Shown: piece after piece, positions 8,302-16,874 of the stretch
How positions within the stretch are numbered: position 1 is the stretch's first letter
How the letters are laid out: every line of letters starts with the position of its first letter
Assembly (NCBI RefSeq): GCF_000189535.1
Contig: NC_015145.1
Coordinates: forward strand, 3,844,001 to 3,908,000
Direction of reading: 5' to 3'
DNA: 64,000 nt
From: Pseudarthrobacter phenanthrenivorans Sphe3
GTDB lineage: Bacteria > Actinomycetota > Actinomycetes > Actinomycetales > Micrococcaceae
The notes under the pieces: generated by a model
Told to the model about the DNA's origin: nothing
What the model saw: only the letters and a program-made list of their open reading frames with translations
Databases searched by the model: none
Made by a program: the position numbers and the translations under genes

Positions 8302-8952
8302 ATGGACACACTTCTGTACGACCTGCCGGCCTTGACCATCCGCACGATCTCCGTCAGCGAGATGGACAACAACGTGTACCTGCTGACTGCGAAAGCGAGT
8401 GGTGAGCAGGTGCTGATTGACGCCGCGGACGACCTTCCGGCCATCCAACGGCTCTTGGATGATGCAACTGCAGACACATCCGCCACGCCGAAGCTCGTGC
8501 TTATCGCCACCACCCACCAGCACTGGGACCACGTCCGGGCGCTGAAGGAGCTGGTGGAGGCTACCGGTGCGCCCACCGCAGCAGGAACGGACGACGCCGA
8601 TGCGCTGCCTGTTCCAGTGGACAGACGGCTCGGGCACGGGGATACGGTTGCCGTGGACGGGTTCGAGCTGACCGCCGTCCACCTGCGGGGACACACGCCC
8701 GGATCAATCGCCTACGTGTACCAGGACCCGCGGGGACTGACGCACATCTTCTCCGGCGACTCGCTGTTCCCCGGCGGCGTCGGCAATACCCAGAAGGATC
8801 CCGGACGTTTCAACCAACTGCTGGACGACGTCACGGAGCGGCTGTTCGGCACCTACCCGGACTCCGCCGTCGTCCATCCCGGCCACGGCAGGGGGACGAC
8901 GCTCGGCGCCGAACGCCCGCACCTTGAGGAGTGGCGGGAGCGGGGCTGGTAA
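8302..8952 (+). CDS. MBL-fold metallo-hydrolase
   Basis: 216 aa glyoxalase II-like metallo-beta-lactamase fold. The metal-binding motif THQHWDH, the HLRGHTPGS histidine, the FSGDSLF aspartate and VVHPGHGRGTT are all in order. Probable role: hydrolysis of a thioester or ester. An in-frame GTG at 8284 overlaps the reductase gene; ATG 8302 is preferred because the conserved protein begins at MDTLLYDL. It probably shares a transcript with the reductase, consistent with aldehyde detoxification (inference). Confidence 0.87.
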   Translation: MDTLLYDLPALTIRTISVSEMDNNVYLLTAKASGEQVLIDAADDLPAIQRLLDDATADTSATPKLVLIATTHQHWDHVRALKELVEATGAPTAAGTDDADALPVPVDRRLGHGDTVAVDGFELTAVHLRGHTPGSIAYVYQDPRGLTHIFSGDSLFPGGVGNTQKDPGRFNQLLDDVTERLFGTYPDSAVVHPGHGRGTTLGAERPHLEEWRERGW

Positions 8953-8958
8953 CAACCA

Positions 8959-9020
8959 CATCGATTGCTCCGCACCTGCCGTTATGGACCTTCTAAACGA
9001 CAGGTGCGGAGCAATCGATG
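8959..9020. terminator. Perfect 20-bp inverted repeat between convergent genes
   Basis: Arms 8959-8978 and 9001-9020 are exact complements (CATCGATTGCTCCGCACCTG and its reverse), separated by 22 bases. The position between the convergent MBL and helicase stop codons suggests a bidirectional terminator, although there is no T-run. A mobile REP-type element is the alternative. Confidence 0.55.
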
Positions 9021-9037
9021 GACGTTATGGGGCCTTG

Positions 9038-10945
9038 TTAGCGGCCACGGCGTTCGTTCGATGCCGGAGCCGAGGCGCGGCGGGGACCGCTGCGGGCGGG
9101 ACGGCCTGAGCCGCCACCGTTGCCTGAACCGTAGGACCCGCCGGAGGTGCCGCCGGTGTTGGAGGACCATACGGCTTTGTTCCCGCCGCCGGCCGCACCT
9201 GCACCTGCACGTGAACCGCCGCTGCGGGTACCTGCACCGGCACCTGCTGCGGCGCGCTGCCCGGTTGCGGGGCGGCCGTTGCGCTGGCCGCCCGAGGCTG
9301 CCGGACGGCCTGAGCCGGCCGGGCGTCCGGTGCCGCCGCGGGGTGCTTCGCTGCGGGTCACGCGTGATTCCGCACGTCCGTCGGAACCGCGGCCGGCCGA
9401 TGCACGGCCACCTGCCGCGGGAACGTCGTTGCGGTGGGTGGATGCGGTGCCGCGGCCACGGGCGTTGCGGCGTGCCGCTGCAGCCGCGATGGCGCGGTCC
9501 TCGTTCTGCTCGGCGACGCGGTCGAACGCTGCACGGGCTTCGGTGCGGCCTTCGAAGGCAGCTGCGCGGCGCTCGGCGCGCGGAACATCGGTGCGGACAG
9601 GCTCGGCGGAAACCTTGCCGCGTCCACCGCGGCCGCCGCGTCCACCGGCAACCGGTGAAGCCTGGCGGCGGGCGCGCTTGCGCTCGGCATTGGCGCCTGT
9701 AGAGGTGCCGCCGCCCTGCTGTGCGGCCTTCTTGGCCAGCAGCGCTGCGCGGGTGCGCGGATCGATCTTTTCAGCCATTTCGCCCACGAGGTCAGCCACG
9801 ATGGGTGAGGTGGCGGTGACGCGCTCGAAGCTGACGTCAACGCCGGCGGCCTTCATCAGCTTCTTCACATCGGTCTGCTGCTCGGGCAGGGTGATGGTCA
9901 CAACGGTGCCGTCGGAACCGGCGCGGGCGGTGCGGCCTGACCGGTGCAGGTATGCCTTGTGCTCGGTGGGCGGATCAACGTGGATGACCAGTTCGACGTC
10001 GTCCACGTGCACGCCGCGGGCGGCGACGTCGGTGGCGACCAGGACGCGGACGTCACCATTGGAGAACTCGGCGAGGTTGCGGTCACGGGCGTTCTGCGAG
10101 AGGTTGCCGTGCAGGTCCACGGCGGGGATCCCGGCGTCGGTCAGGGTCTTGGCCAGCTTGCGGGCGTGGTGCTTGGTCCGCATGAACAGGACGCGGCGGC
10201 CGGCGCCGGAAGCGAGCTCCACGATCAGCTGCTTCTTGACGGTCTGGTCGTTGACCACCAGGACGTGGTGCTCCATGGTGGTCACCGCTGCCTGCGGGTC
10301 ATCCACCGAGTGGGTCAGGGGGTTGGACAGGTAGCGCTGGACGATCTTGTCCACACCGTTGTCCAGCGTGGCGGAGAAGAGCAGGCGCTGGCCCTGGCTG
10401 GGGGTCATGTCCATAAGCTTCTTCACCACGGGCAGGAAGCCGAGGTCGGCCATGTGGTCGGCCTCGTCCAGGACGGTGATTTCCACGGCCTCGAGGGTGA
10501 GGATGCGCTGGCGGATCAGGTCCTCCAGGCGGCCGGGGCAGGCGATAACAATGTCGACGCCGGCACGGAGAGCCTTTTCCTGTCGTGCCTGGGAGATGCC
10601 GCCGTAGATCACGGTGGTGTTCAGCCCGGCGGCCTTGGCCAGCGGCTCGATGGTGGCGTTGATCTGGGTGGCCAGTTCGCGGGTGGGTGCCAGGACCAGG
10701 CCCATGGGGCGGCCGGGCTTGCGGAAGTACGGGGCTTCGCGCTCGGCGAGGCGTGCCACCAGCGGGATGGCGAACGCGATGGTCTTGCCGGAGCCGGTGC
10801 GGCCGCGGCCCAGGACGTCGCGTCCCGCGAGTGTGTCGGGGAGGGTCTTCACCTGGATGGGGAACGGAGTTTCAATTCCCTGGGCGGTGAGGGTGTCGGC
10901 AAGGGCCTTGGGCGTGCCGAGGGCAGCAAATGTAGTCAAAGTCAA
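9038..10945 (-). CDS. DEAD-box RNA helicase with long RG-rich tail
   Basis: 635 aa ATP-dependent RNA helicase, RhlE/CsdA-like. Motifs: Q-motif region (TPFPIQ), Walker A GRTGSGKT (48-55), DEAD in VLDEADHMADLG, SAT in LLFSATLD, and HRSGRTARAG in the second RecA domain. Residues from about 400 to the end are a low-complexity tail rich in R, G, A and S, as in RNA-binding tails of cold-shock helicases. The coding start is ATG 10945. About 240 bp of upstream leader contains a terminator-like hairpin, suggesting control by transcription attenuation. Confidence 0.95.
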   Translation of the reverse strand: MTLTTFAALGTPKALADTLTAQGIETPFPIQVKTLPDTLAGRDVLGRGRTGSGKTIAFAIPLVARLAEREAPYFRKPGRPMGLVLAPTRELATQINATIEPLAKAAGLNTTVIYGGISQARQEKALRAGVDIVIACPGRLEDLIRQRILTLEAVEITVLDEADHMADLGFLPVVKKLMDMTPSQGQRLLFSATLDNGVDKIVQRYLSNPLTHSVDDPQAAVTTMEHHVLVVNDQTVKKQLIVELASGAGRRVLFMRTKHHARKLAKTLTDAGIPAVDLHGNLSQNARDRNLAEFSNGDVRVLVATDVAARGVHVDDVELVIHVDPPTEHKAYLHRSGRTARAGSDGTVVTITLPEQQTDVKKLMKAAGVDVSFERVTATSPIVADLVGEMAEKIDPRTRAALLAKKAAQQGGGTSTGANAERKRARRQASPVAGGRGGRGGRGKVSAEPVRTDVPRAERRAAAFEGRTEARAAFDRVAEQNEDRAIAAAAARRNARGRGTASTHRNDVPAAGGRASAGRGSDGRAESRVTRSEAPRGGTGRPAGSGRPAASGGQRNGRPATGQRAAAGAGAGTRSGGSRAGAGAAGGGNKAVWSSNTGGTSGGSYGSGNGGGSGRPARSGPRRASAPASNERRGR

Positions 10946-11045
10946 AGGTCTTTCAGGCGGTATCCGTGCGGATATCGGCCCCCGACGCCGGTTGGCCCAG
11001 GGGTTCGCCGAAGAAAATTCAGGTGATCAACCAGCCTGTTGCCGC

Positions 11046-11177
11046 TTATTCAAAGCGGCGGCCGGGACCAAATGGAACGCGTTCATCGACGCAGGATGTG
11101 CCTCTCACATGAAAAAAGCCCAGTTTCTGCAGGGAGGAGGACCTCCACAACACGAAAACCTGGGCATCACTGCACAT
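11046..11177 (-). CDS. Possible 43-aa leader ORF of the helicase transcript
   Basis: An ATG at 11177 lies only about 5 bases after the predicted transcription start and opens a 43-codon frame beginning MCSDAQVFVLW. The terminator-like hairpin lies inside codons 4-22, so ribosome progress could alter its folding. No homology is recognised and coding is unproven. Confidence 0.2.
   Translation of the reverse strand: MCSDAQVFVLWRSSSLQKLGFFHVRGTSCVDERVPFGPGRRFE
11112..11164 (-). terminator. Attenuator-like terminator in the helicase 5' leader
   Basis: Read on the minus strand: CCCAG-TTT pairs with AAA-CTGGG (one bulged base), an inner GGAGG/CCTCC hairpin follows, and TTTTTT (11117-11112) comes directly after the stem. 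This is a typical intrinsic terminator, located about 170 bases upstream of the helicase start codon and just downstream of a TAGACT -10 element (11194-11189). Its place inside the leader suggests conditional premature termination. Confidence 0.6.
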
Positions 11178-11249
11178 CAAGTTCCACCAGTCTAGCATCC
11201 CGGGCGCGTTCCCCTTGCCCGTCCGGCTTCCCCCGGCCCTTCCCCGTTG

Positions 11250-11313
11250 CCAACTAGGTAGCGCCAAGTGTCGTTTTCAGGGCCCAAAACGACACTTAGC
11301 GCTACCTGGTTGG
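11250..11313. repeat. REP-like palindromic repeat, copy 2
   Basis: Same family as 1264-1333 and 51896-51961. It has CCAACTAGGTAGCG outer arms and AAGTGTCGTTTT/AAAACGACACTT inner arms around CAGGGCCC. One arm has a C for T (GCGCCAAG), so the copies have drifted. It lies between the divergent helicase and methyltransferase genes, not after a stop codon. Confidence 0.85.
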
Positions 11314-11352
11314 GGCGTTGCCAACACGGTGCCCCCGGGGCAGGGTTGAGGC

Positions 11353-12153
11353 ATGAGCGAACACGCAGCCCACCGGCATGAAGCGCAGCATCCTGAATGG
11401 CACCTGGCAACTCACGACGGCGGCACTGGCCTTGAGGACGGACCGGCCGCCGGGGGACCGGGCGCCGAAGGCACGACGGCCGGTCCCGCAACGAGTGTTG
11501 CCGCCGCGGCGGTCTGGGATGAGCGGTACCGTGCCAAGCCCCAGGTCTGGAGCGGAAAACCGAACCCGCAGCTGGTCCGGGAGGCCGGCGGCCTGAGGCC
11601 GGCCAAAGCTTTGGACCTGGGCTGCGGGGAGGGTGCGGACGCCATCTGGCTGGCCCAGCAGGGCTGGACGGTCACGGCCGTCGACGTCTCCGCCGTCGCG
11701 CTGGAACGGGCGCGTTCCCACGAGAAGGCCGCGCTCGCCCGTGAAAGCGTCCATGCCGCCGAGGGAACAATTGCCAGCAGGATCACCTGGCAGCAGGCTG
11801 ACCTGGAACAGTGGCGGCCGGAAGGGACCTTCGAGCTGGTGACGTCGCAGTTCCTGCACTCGCAGGAACTCGCCTGGCAGGGGCCGCTCCGCACAGCCGC
11901 GGCGGCCGTAAAACCCGGCGGGACCCTGCTGGTGGTGGGGCACCACCCGGACCGGCTCCCGCCGTGGGGCAGCGAGCACCACCACCACAAGGGCATGTTC
12001 TACACCGCTGATGAAGTGGTCCGGGAACTGGGCCTCGACAGCCCCGAATGGCAGCTGGAAGTCCAGACGAGCCGGGAACGCCCCGTCACGGGGCCTGACG
12101 GCCAGCATGCCACTATCGCCGACGTGGTGGTGCGGGCAACGCGGCTCCCCTGA
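11353..12153 (+). CDS. Class I SAM-dependent methyltransferase
   Basis: 266 aa. Residues 1-50 are a His/Ala/Gly-rich extension. The SAM-binding motif I is ALDLGCGEGADAIWLA (about residue 93) and the acidic motif II is TAVDVSAVAL. It resembles the TehB/thiopurine-type group: the N-terminal WDERYRAKPQVWSGKPNPQL is typical of methyltransferases acting on small molecules or toxic oxyanions. The substrate is unknown. The 3' end overlaps the convergent MFS gene by 41 bp. Confidence 0.85.
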   Translation: MSEHAAHRHEAQHPEWHLATHDGGTGLEDGPAAGGPGAEGTTAGPATSVAAAAVWDERYRAKPQVWSGKPNPQLVREAGGLRPAKALDLGCGEGADAIWLAQQGWTVTAVDVSAVALERARSHEKAALARESVHAAEGTIASRITWQQADLEQWRPEGTFELVTSQFLHSQELAWQGPLRTAAAAVKPGGTLLVVGHHPDRLPPWGSEHHHHKGMFYTADEVVRELGLDSPEWQLEVQTSRERPVTGPDGQHATIADVVVRATRLP

Positions 12154-13552
12154 CTTCCCTCGGGGATTTGGCGGTGACCCGTGGGGCAATGATGGCCGCG
12201 GCTGCGGCCACCACGGCGGCGAGTCCGAAGACCCCGGCAAAGGATTCCGCCGTCGTCGTAAATGCCGTGAACACGATGCCGGTGGTGGCGAGCGCCAACG
12301 CGCCGCCCAGTGAATCCGCGATGGACATGGCAGAGCTGTTGAAGCCCTCGTTCTCCTTGGTGGAGAGCGCGAGGGTCATGACGCTGAGCCTTGGATACAG
12401 CAGCCCCATGCCACCGCCGGCAAAGATCCAGCCAGCTATGACGACGGCGGCCGGCCAGTAAAGCGCGGTGGTGGCCAGGGCGAGGATCACCGCTCCGAGG
12501 ACCATCACGGCGCCGATGCCCACCGCACGCCGGTGGGACAGCCTGCTGCCGAGCCGCCCCTGGACTGCCGAGGCTCCCGCCCATGCCAGCGCGCCGCCTG
12601 TCAGGGTGAGGCCCGCGAAAGTGGGCGAAAAGGCGTACTGCTCGATCAGCAGGTAAGGCAGGTACACCTCGGCACCGAAGAACGCGGCCGCGGCGAGCCC
12701 GCGCACCAGGATCACGCTGGGCAGGCCGCGCCGGGCGGTGAGGGTGCCCCTCGGAACCAGGGGGCGGGCGGCAAGCAGGGCAATAACGACGGCGGCAACG
12801 GCAACGAGTGCCGGCGCTGCAGGAACGCCGGGGATCCGGAGCTCGCGTGACAGGTTGAGCGCCAGGACAGCGAGCGCCGCGAGGGTTGCCCAGGCAAGCC
12901 GGCCCGGAGCCCAGGGCGGTAGCGGGTGCCCCCCGGCCGGTTCGCGAGGGGGTTCCAGTCCCTTCAGCACGGGCGCGATCACCACCAGCGCCGGGATGAC
13001 CAGTCCCACCACGCCCAGGAACACCCAGTGCCAGCTGAAGACCTGCGCCACGATCCCGGCGGCAGACGGCCCCACCAGCGACGGGATGACCCACGCCGCG
13101 GAGAAGGCCGCGAAGATCTTTGGATGCAGGGCGGCGGGGTAAATGCGGGCCACCAGTACATAGAGGGCAACGGTCAAGGCGCCGCCGCCGAGGCCCTGGA
13201 CCAGGCGTCCGGTGACAAGCAGCGGCATCGACGCCGAGGTCCCTGCGATCAGGAGGCCTGCCACGAAGAGGGCCACCGAGACGTAAAGCGGCGCGGTGGG
13301 TCCGCGCCGGTCGGACCAGTTTCCGGCCGCAACCATGCCGGTCACCCCGGTGGCCAGCGGGCCGGCAAAGGCGAGGGCGTAGAGCCCGGCGCCGTCGAGC
13401 TCCCGGCTGACCAGGGGCATGATGGTGGTGACGGCCAGGGACTCGAAGGCGGCCAGGAACACCAGGGCACACGTGCCAACCGTCACCCAGAGATACTGTC
13501 CCCGGAGGATCCCCACCGCGGGGTGGGTGGCAGGCACTACCGGATCCTGCAT
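12113..13552 (-). CDS. MFS transporter (drug/sugar efflux type)
   Basis: 479 aa major facilitator with about 12-14 membrane helices and the MFS motif WSDRRGPTAP in the 2-3 loop. The N-terminal CALVFLAAFESLAVTTIMP resembles the EmrB/QacA (DHA2) or Bcr-type start. The substrate is unknown. ATG 13552 is 12 bp after the stop of the upstream MFS gene, with AGGGG ahead of it, so the two transporters form an operon. Confidence 0.85.
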   Translation of the reverse strand: MQDPVVPATHPAVGILRGQYLWVTVGTCALVFLAAFESLAVTTIMPLVSRELDGAGLYALAFAGPLATGVTGMVAAGNWSDRRGPTAPLYVSVALFVAGLLIAGTSASMPLLVTGRLVQGLGGGALTVALYVLVARIYPAALHPKIFAAFSAAWVIPSLVGPSAAGIVAQVFSWHWVFLGVVGLVIPALVVIAPVLKGLEPPREPAGGHPLPPWAPGRLAWATLAALAVLALNLSRELRIPGVPAAPALVAVAAVVIALLAARPLVPRGTLTARRGLPSVILVRGLAAAAFFGAEVYLPYLLIEQYAFSPTFAGLTLTGGALAWAGASAVQGRLGSRLSHRRAVGIGAVMVLGAVILALATTALYWPAAVVIAGWIFAGGGMGLLYPRLSVMTLALSTKENEGFNSSAMSIADSLGGALALATTGIVFTAFTTTAESFAGVFGLAAVVAAAAAIIAPRVTAKSPREVRGAALPAPPRRR

Positions 13553-13564
13553 GACGGCTGGCCC

Positions 13565-14878
13565 CTACCCGACGAACCGGTTGCGGCCGGCGCGGTATCC
13601 GAAGATCCCGGCGAGCAGTCCGACCACGAGGAAGAGAATGCCGGCGGCGGTGAAGGATCCTGTGGCCTGGTGCAGCTGGCCCACCATCAGGGTGCCGGTG
13701 GAGCCCACGCCGTAGCCCACGCCCTGCATCATGCCGGAGAGGTGGGCGGCCGTGTGCCCGTCGCGGGTCCGGAGCATGATCATGGTGAGGGCCACCGCGG
13801 TGAGGCTTCCCTGGCCCAGCCCCAGCAGCCCGGCCCACACCCAGACCAGCTCCAGCGGTCCGAATATGCTCAGCGCAAAGCCGGCCCCGGTCATCAGCGC
13901 CACCACCGTGTTGATGGCACGCTGGTCCTTCAACCTGGCGGCGAGTGCGGGCGCGAACAGCGAGCCGAGCATTTGCAGCACGATGGACATTGAGACGATC
14001 AGCCCGGCAGTTGCCCCGTCCACCCCGCGTTCGCGCAGGATCGGGGCAAGCCAGGCGAAAACGCTGAAGGACATCATGGCCTGCAGCACCATGAATACGG
14101 TCACCTGCCAGGCCACTGCGGAGCGCCACACGTTGACGCCGTCCTTCACTGCCGTGTGCCTGATCCGTGGCTGGCGGAGTGCCACCGGCAGGAACAACAG
14201 AAGGACGACGACGGCGGGCAGCGCCCAGAACCACAAAGCCAGGGTCCACTCCCCCGTTGCCGCGAAGACCGGGTACGTGAAGCCGGCACCTAACGCGGCC
14301 GACGCGCAGATGGCCGTCGTGTAGAGACCTCCCATCAGGCCCAGGCGGTGCGGAAAGTCCCGCTTCACCAGCCCGGGCAGCAGGACGTTGCACAGCGCAA
14401 TGGCTGCCCCGCATGCCGCCGTCCCGGCCAGGAGCGCGGGCAGGTGCCCGGCGGCGGTACCCGCCGGCCCCAGTCCGGCGGGACGCAGCAGGAGACCCGC
14501 GGTGAGTACTGCCATCGCACCGAGGAGCACGCGCTCGGCGCCGAACCTCCTGGCGAGTACAGGCGCGAGCGGCGCAAACACCCCCAGGAGGGTGACCGGC
14601 ACGGTGGTCAATACCACTACCGCCCACCCCGGCAGTGCCGCCTGGGATGACACCTCGGGCAGGACTGCGGAAAAGCTGGAGAAAACCGTGCGCAGGTTCA
14701 GCCCGATCAGGACCAGGCAAAGTCCAAGGTAGGCGAGCTGCCGGCGGCTGGCCACCCGGGTGGGCGCGGGCGCCGGAGTTTCATCGACCTCAGCGTCCAC
14801 CAGGGTCCCCGGCTGCTCTTTCGGCCCAGGGCCACCAGCCCGGGAGTCCCTTGCCTCGGCGTCGGTCGCTTCCCTCAT
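13565..14878 (-). CDS. MFS transporter, CynX/NimT family
   Basis: 437 aa, 12 membrane helices. The pattern GLNLRTVFSSFSAVLPE at the first helix and the internal symmetry are typical of the CynX/NimT (cyanate / 2-nitroimidazole) branch of MFS. The first 40 residues are a charged cytoplasmic lead (MREATDAEARDS). A GTG at 14920 could extend it by 14 residues; neither start has a clear RBS. It is co-transcribed with the next MFS gene. Confidence 0.82.
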   Translation of the reverse strand: MREATDAEARDSRAGGPGPKEQPGTLVDAEVDETPAPAPTRVASRRQLAYLGLCLVLIGLNLRTVFSSFSAVLPEVSSQAALPGWAVVVLTTVPVTLLGVFAPLAPVLARRFGAERVLLGAMAVLTAGLLLRPAGLGPAGTAAGHLPALLAGTAACGAAIALCNVLLPGLVKRDFPHRLGLMGGLYTTAICASAALGAGFTYPVFAATGEWTLALWFWALPAVVVLLLFLPVALRQPRIRHTAVKDGVNVWRSAVAWQVTVFMVLQAMMSFSVFAWLAPILRERGVDGATAGLIVSMSIVLQMLGSLFAPALAARLKDQRAINTVVALMTGAGFALSIFGPLELVWVWAGLLGLGQGSLTAVALTMIMLRTRDGHTAAHLSGMMQGVGYGVGSTGTLMVGQLHQATGSFTAAGILFLVVGLLAGIFGYRAGRNRFVG

Positions 14879-15034
14879 CCGCCCATTCTTGCAGGCTGGA
14901 TCGGCTCCCTGGATATCCACATAGGGCCCGCGGCGCCTTCCGGCAGGCCTGTCCCACGCCTACGTTGGAACCCGCAGCTGCAACCCGGAGCAGATGCGGG
15001 CAGCTCAGCGACCAGCACCGGCGTCAGGAGAGAG

Positions 15035-15451
15035 ATGGACAGTCAGCAACCGAATGAACCACGTGGGCCCGCGATGCCGCCGCTTGGGGTAGTCCCGGTG
15101 GAGAGCACGGCACCCCAAGACCCCAAAACCGTCCGCAAAGCAACAGCCAGCCTGATTCTGGCGGGCCTTGCCCTGGCCAGCATGACGATCACAGCTCCAC
15201 TGGCCTTATTTGCCATGCTTGCCACTTATCCATCAAACGGCCCCTCGGAGGCCCCCTGGGTGGCACCTCTGGTGTTCTTCAGCCTGCCCCTCCTTTTTTC
15301 GCTGCCGTCTCTGGCGCTGTCCATTCCAATCATGTACTGCCAACCACGCGCAACGCCCGGACGGAGGATGGCCGCCGTTGCACTGTGCACCGCCGGTCTA
15401 GTGGTTGGCCTGGCCTTAGGTCCCGGGCTGGACCAGTTGGGGAAACTGTGA
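15035..15451 (+). CDS. Small membrane protein, unknown function
   Basis: 138 aa. A proline-rich cytoplasmic N-terminus (about 35 residues) is followed by three or four hydrophobic helices, a layout like the DUF4190 group of actinobacterial membrane proteins. A strong AGGAGAGAG RBS stands right before ATG 15035. It ends 36 bp before trmB on the same strand but shows no functional link to it. Confidence 0.7.
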   Translation: MDSQQPNEPRGPAMPPLGVVPVESTAPQDPKTVRKATASLILAGLALASMTITAPLALFAMLATYPSNGPSEAPWVAPLVFFSLPLLFSLPSLALSIPIMYCQPRATPGRRMAAVALCTAGLVVGLALGPGLDQLGKL

Positions 15452-15487
15452 GCCGGACATAGTCCCCGCGCCGCTATTCTGGAAGGG

Positions 15488-16411
15488 ATGAGTGAATCCC
15501 CAGAAAACCCCCAGCAGCCGCATGTCCCGAGGGCCGTAACGCCGGGGACGCAGGCCTCCTTCGGCACCTACGGCGGCCGCCCGGTCAGCTTCGTCCGCCG
15601 CGGCACGCGCCTGCAGGGCCGCCGGCAGGCGGCCTGGGAAGAGCACGCTGAACGATGGGCGGTGGATGTTCCGCGGCACGTTGCGAACACCTCCGTCCAC
15701 CCTGACTACACGTTTGACGCCGAAGCCGAGTTCGGCCGCAAAGCGCCCCTTATCGTGGAGATCGGCTCCGGCCTGGGCGACGCCGTCTGCCACGCCGCAG
15801 AGCAGAACCCGGACACCGATTTCCTGGCGGTGGAGGTCTATACCCCGGGCCTGGCCAACACCATCATCAAGATCAACAGCCGGGGGCTGAAGAACGTGCG
15901 GGTGGTCGAGGCGAACGCCCCGGAGGTCCTGGCCACCATGCTCCCGGCCGGTTCCGTCAGCGAACTGTGGGTCTTTTTCCCCGACCCCTGGCACAAGTCC
16001 CGGCACCACAAGCGGCGCCTCATCCAGCCCGAATTCGCAGACCTTGCCGCCCGTGCCCTGCAGCCGGGCGGGCTGTGGCGGATCGCCACCGACTGGTCCA
16101 ACTATGCCGTCCATGTCCGCGACGTCCTGGCCGGCTCCAACGACTTCGAGAACCTGCACACCGGCGAACGCCGCGGACCGGAGAGCCCCCTGACGCAGGT
16201 GTGGCAGTCCGGCGTCGAATCCGTGGTGGGCGGCGCCCCGGTCCGCGAGGGCCGGGCCCCCGTCAGCACCGAGCACACCGGGCCCAACGAGGGCATCGAT
16301 GAAACAGGAGGCTGGGCGCCCCGGTTCGAAGGAAGAATCCGGACCAGCTTCGAAGCCAAGGCCCACGAGGCCGGGCGGCTCATCTTCGATCTCTGCTACC
16401 GCCGGCGCTAG
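15488..16411 (+). CDS. trmB: tRNA (guanine-46-N7)-methyltransferase
   Basis: 307 aa. TrmB methylates G46 in the tRNA variable loop using SAM. Visible family motifs: LIVEIGSGLGDAVCHAA (SAM site), FLAVEVYTPGLA, VRVVEANAPEVL, and the signature SELWVFFPDPWHKSRHHKRRLIQPEF; the last part contains the catalytic and tRNA-contacting residues. It carries an insertion near residues 210-270 (rich in G, E and P) compared with the approximately 240-aa E. coli enzyme, as is common in actinobacteria. ATG 15488. Confidence 0.96.
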   Translation: MSESPENPQQPHVPRAVTPGTQASFGTYGGRPVSFVRRGTRLQGRRQAAWEEHAERWAVDVPRHVANTSVHPDYTFDAEAEFGRKAPLIVEIGSGLGDAVCHAAEQNPDTDFLAVEVYTPGLANTIIKINSRGLKNVRVVEANAPEVLATMLPAGSVSELWVFFPDPWHKSRHHKRRLIQPEFADLAARALQPGGLWRIATDWSNYAVHVRDVLAGSNDFENLHTGERRGPESPLTQVWQSGVESVVGGAPVREGRAPVSTEHTGPNEGIDETGGWAPRFEGRIRTSFEAKAHEAGRLIFDLCYRRR

Positions 16412-16421
16412 GGACAGGCTG

Positions 16422-16874
16422 TCAGGCCGGGCTGATGCGGGCCACGATCTCCTTCAACATGCCCAGCCGCGGCTCCACGGAAGGGTCAATAGCTGGCCAG
16501 ATGGCCACGACGCCGATGAACCGCCCGCGTTCCCATATGCCTGCCGCGGCGGCAATCTTTGGCGAGCCCCCGCCGTCGTTATATCCCACCACTACGGCGT
16601 AGGCGGCTTTCCCGGGCAGGTCCAGTTCACCCTCCGCCAGGACGGCACCGGCCCGTTCGTCCCGGTAGAACCCTGCCATCACGTGCGCCCAACCGTTTGC
16701 CTGCGGCGCGTCCCGAACCGACGCGTCGTCCATAATGACCGTGACCAGGACGCCGCCGGGCAAGCCGTACTGTTCACTGTTGGGCCCGGCAGCGGAATCA
16801 GCCAGGACCTGGGTGTGCCCGGGGAAGTCTGCCGTAAAACCCAGCGGGGATTCGATGTGCACTGTCATGGTCAC
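16422..16874 (-). CDS. Hypothetical protein coupled to the WXG100 fusion
   Basis: 150 aa, no signal peptide and no transmembrane helix. The alternation of short beta strands and the final helix with ARISPA recall the Mog1/PsbP-like (LpqN/DcrB) fold, but this is only an impression. The GTG start at 16874 overlaps the TGA of the upstream WXG100 gene (GTGA); ATG 16868 is the alternative start. The coupling suggests an antagonist, chaperone or partner of that protein. No homologous family is firmly recognised. Confidence 0.65.
   Translation of the reverse strand: MTMTVHIESPLGFTADFPGHTQVLADSAAGPNSEQYGLPGGVLVTVIMDDASVRDAPQANGWAHVMAGFYRDERAGAVLAEGELDLPGKAAYAVVVGYNDGGGSPKIAAAAGIWERGRFIGVVAIWPAIDPSVEPRLGMLKEIVARISPA

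Noticed and set aside
12000..14720. 906-codon minus-strand frame
   Set aside because: It is a shadow of the two MFS genes in another frame; the products at 12113-13552 and 13565-14878 have proper membrane helices and MFS motifs.
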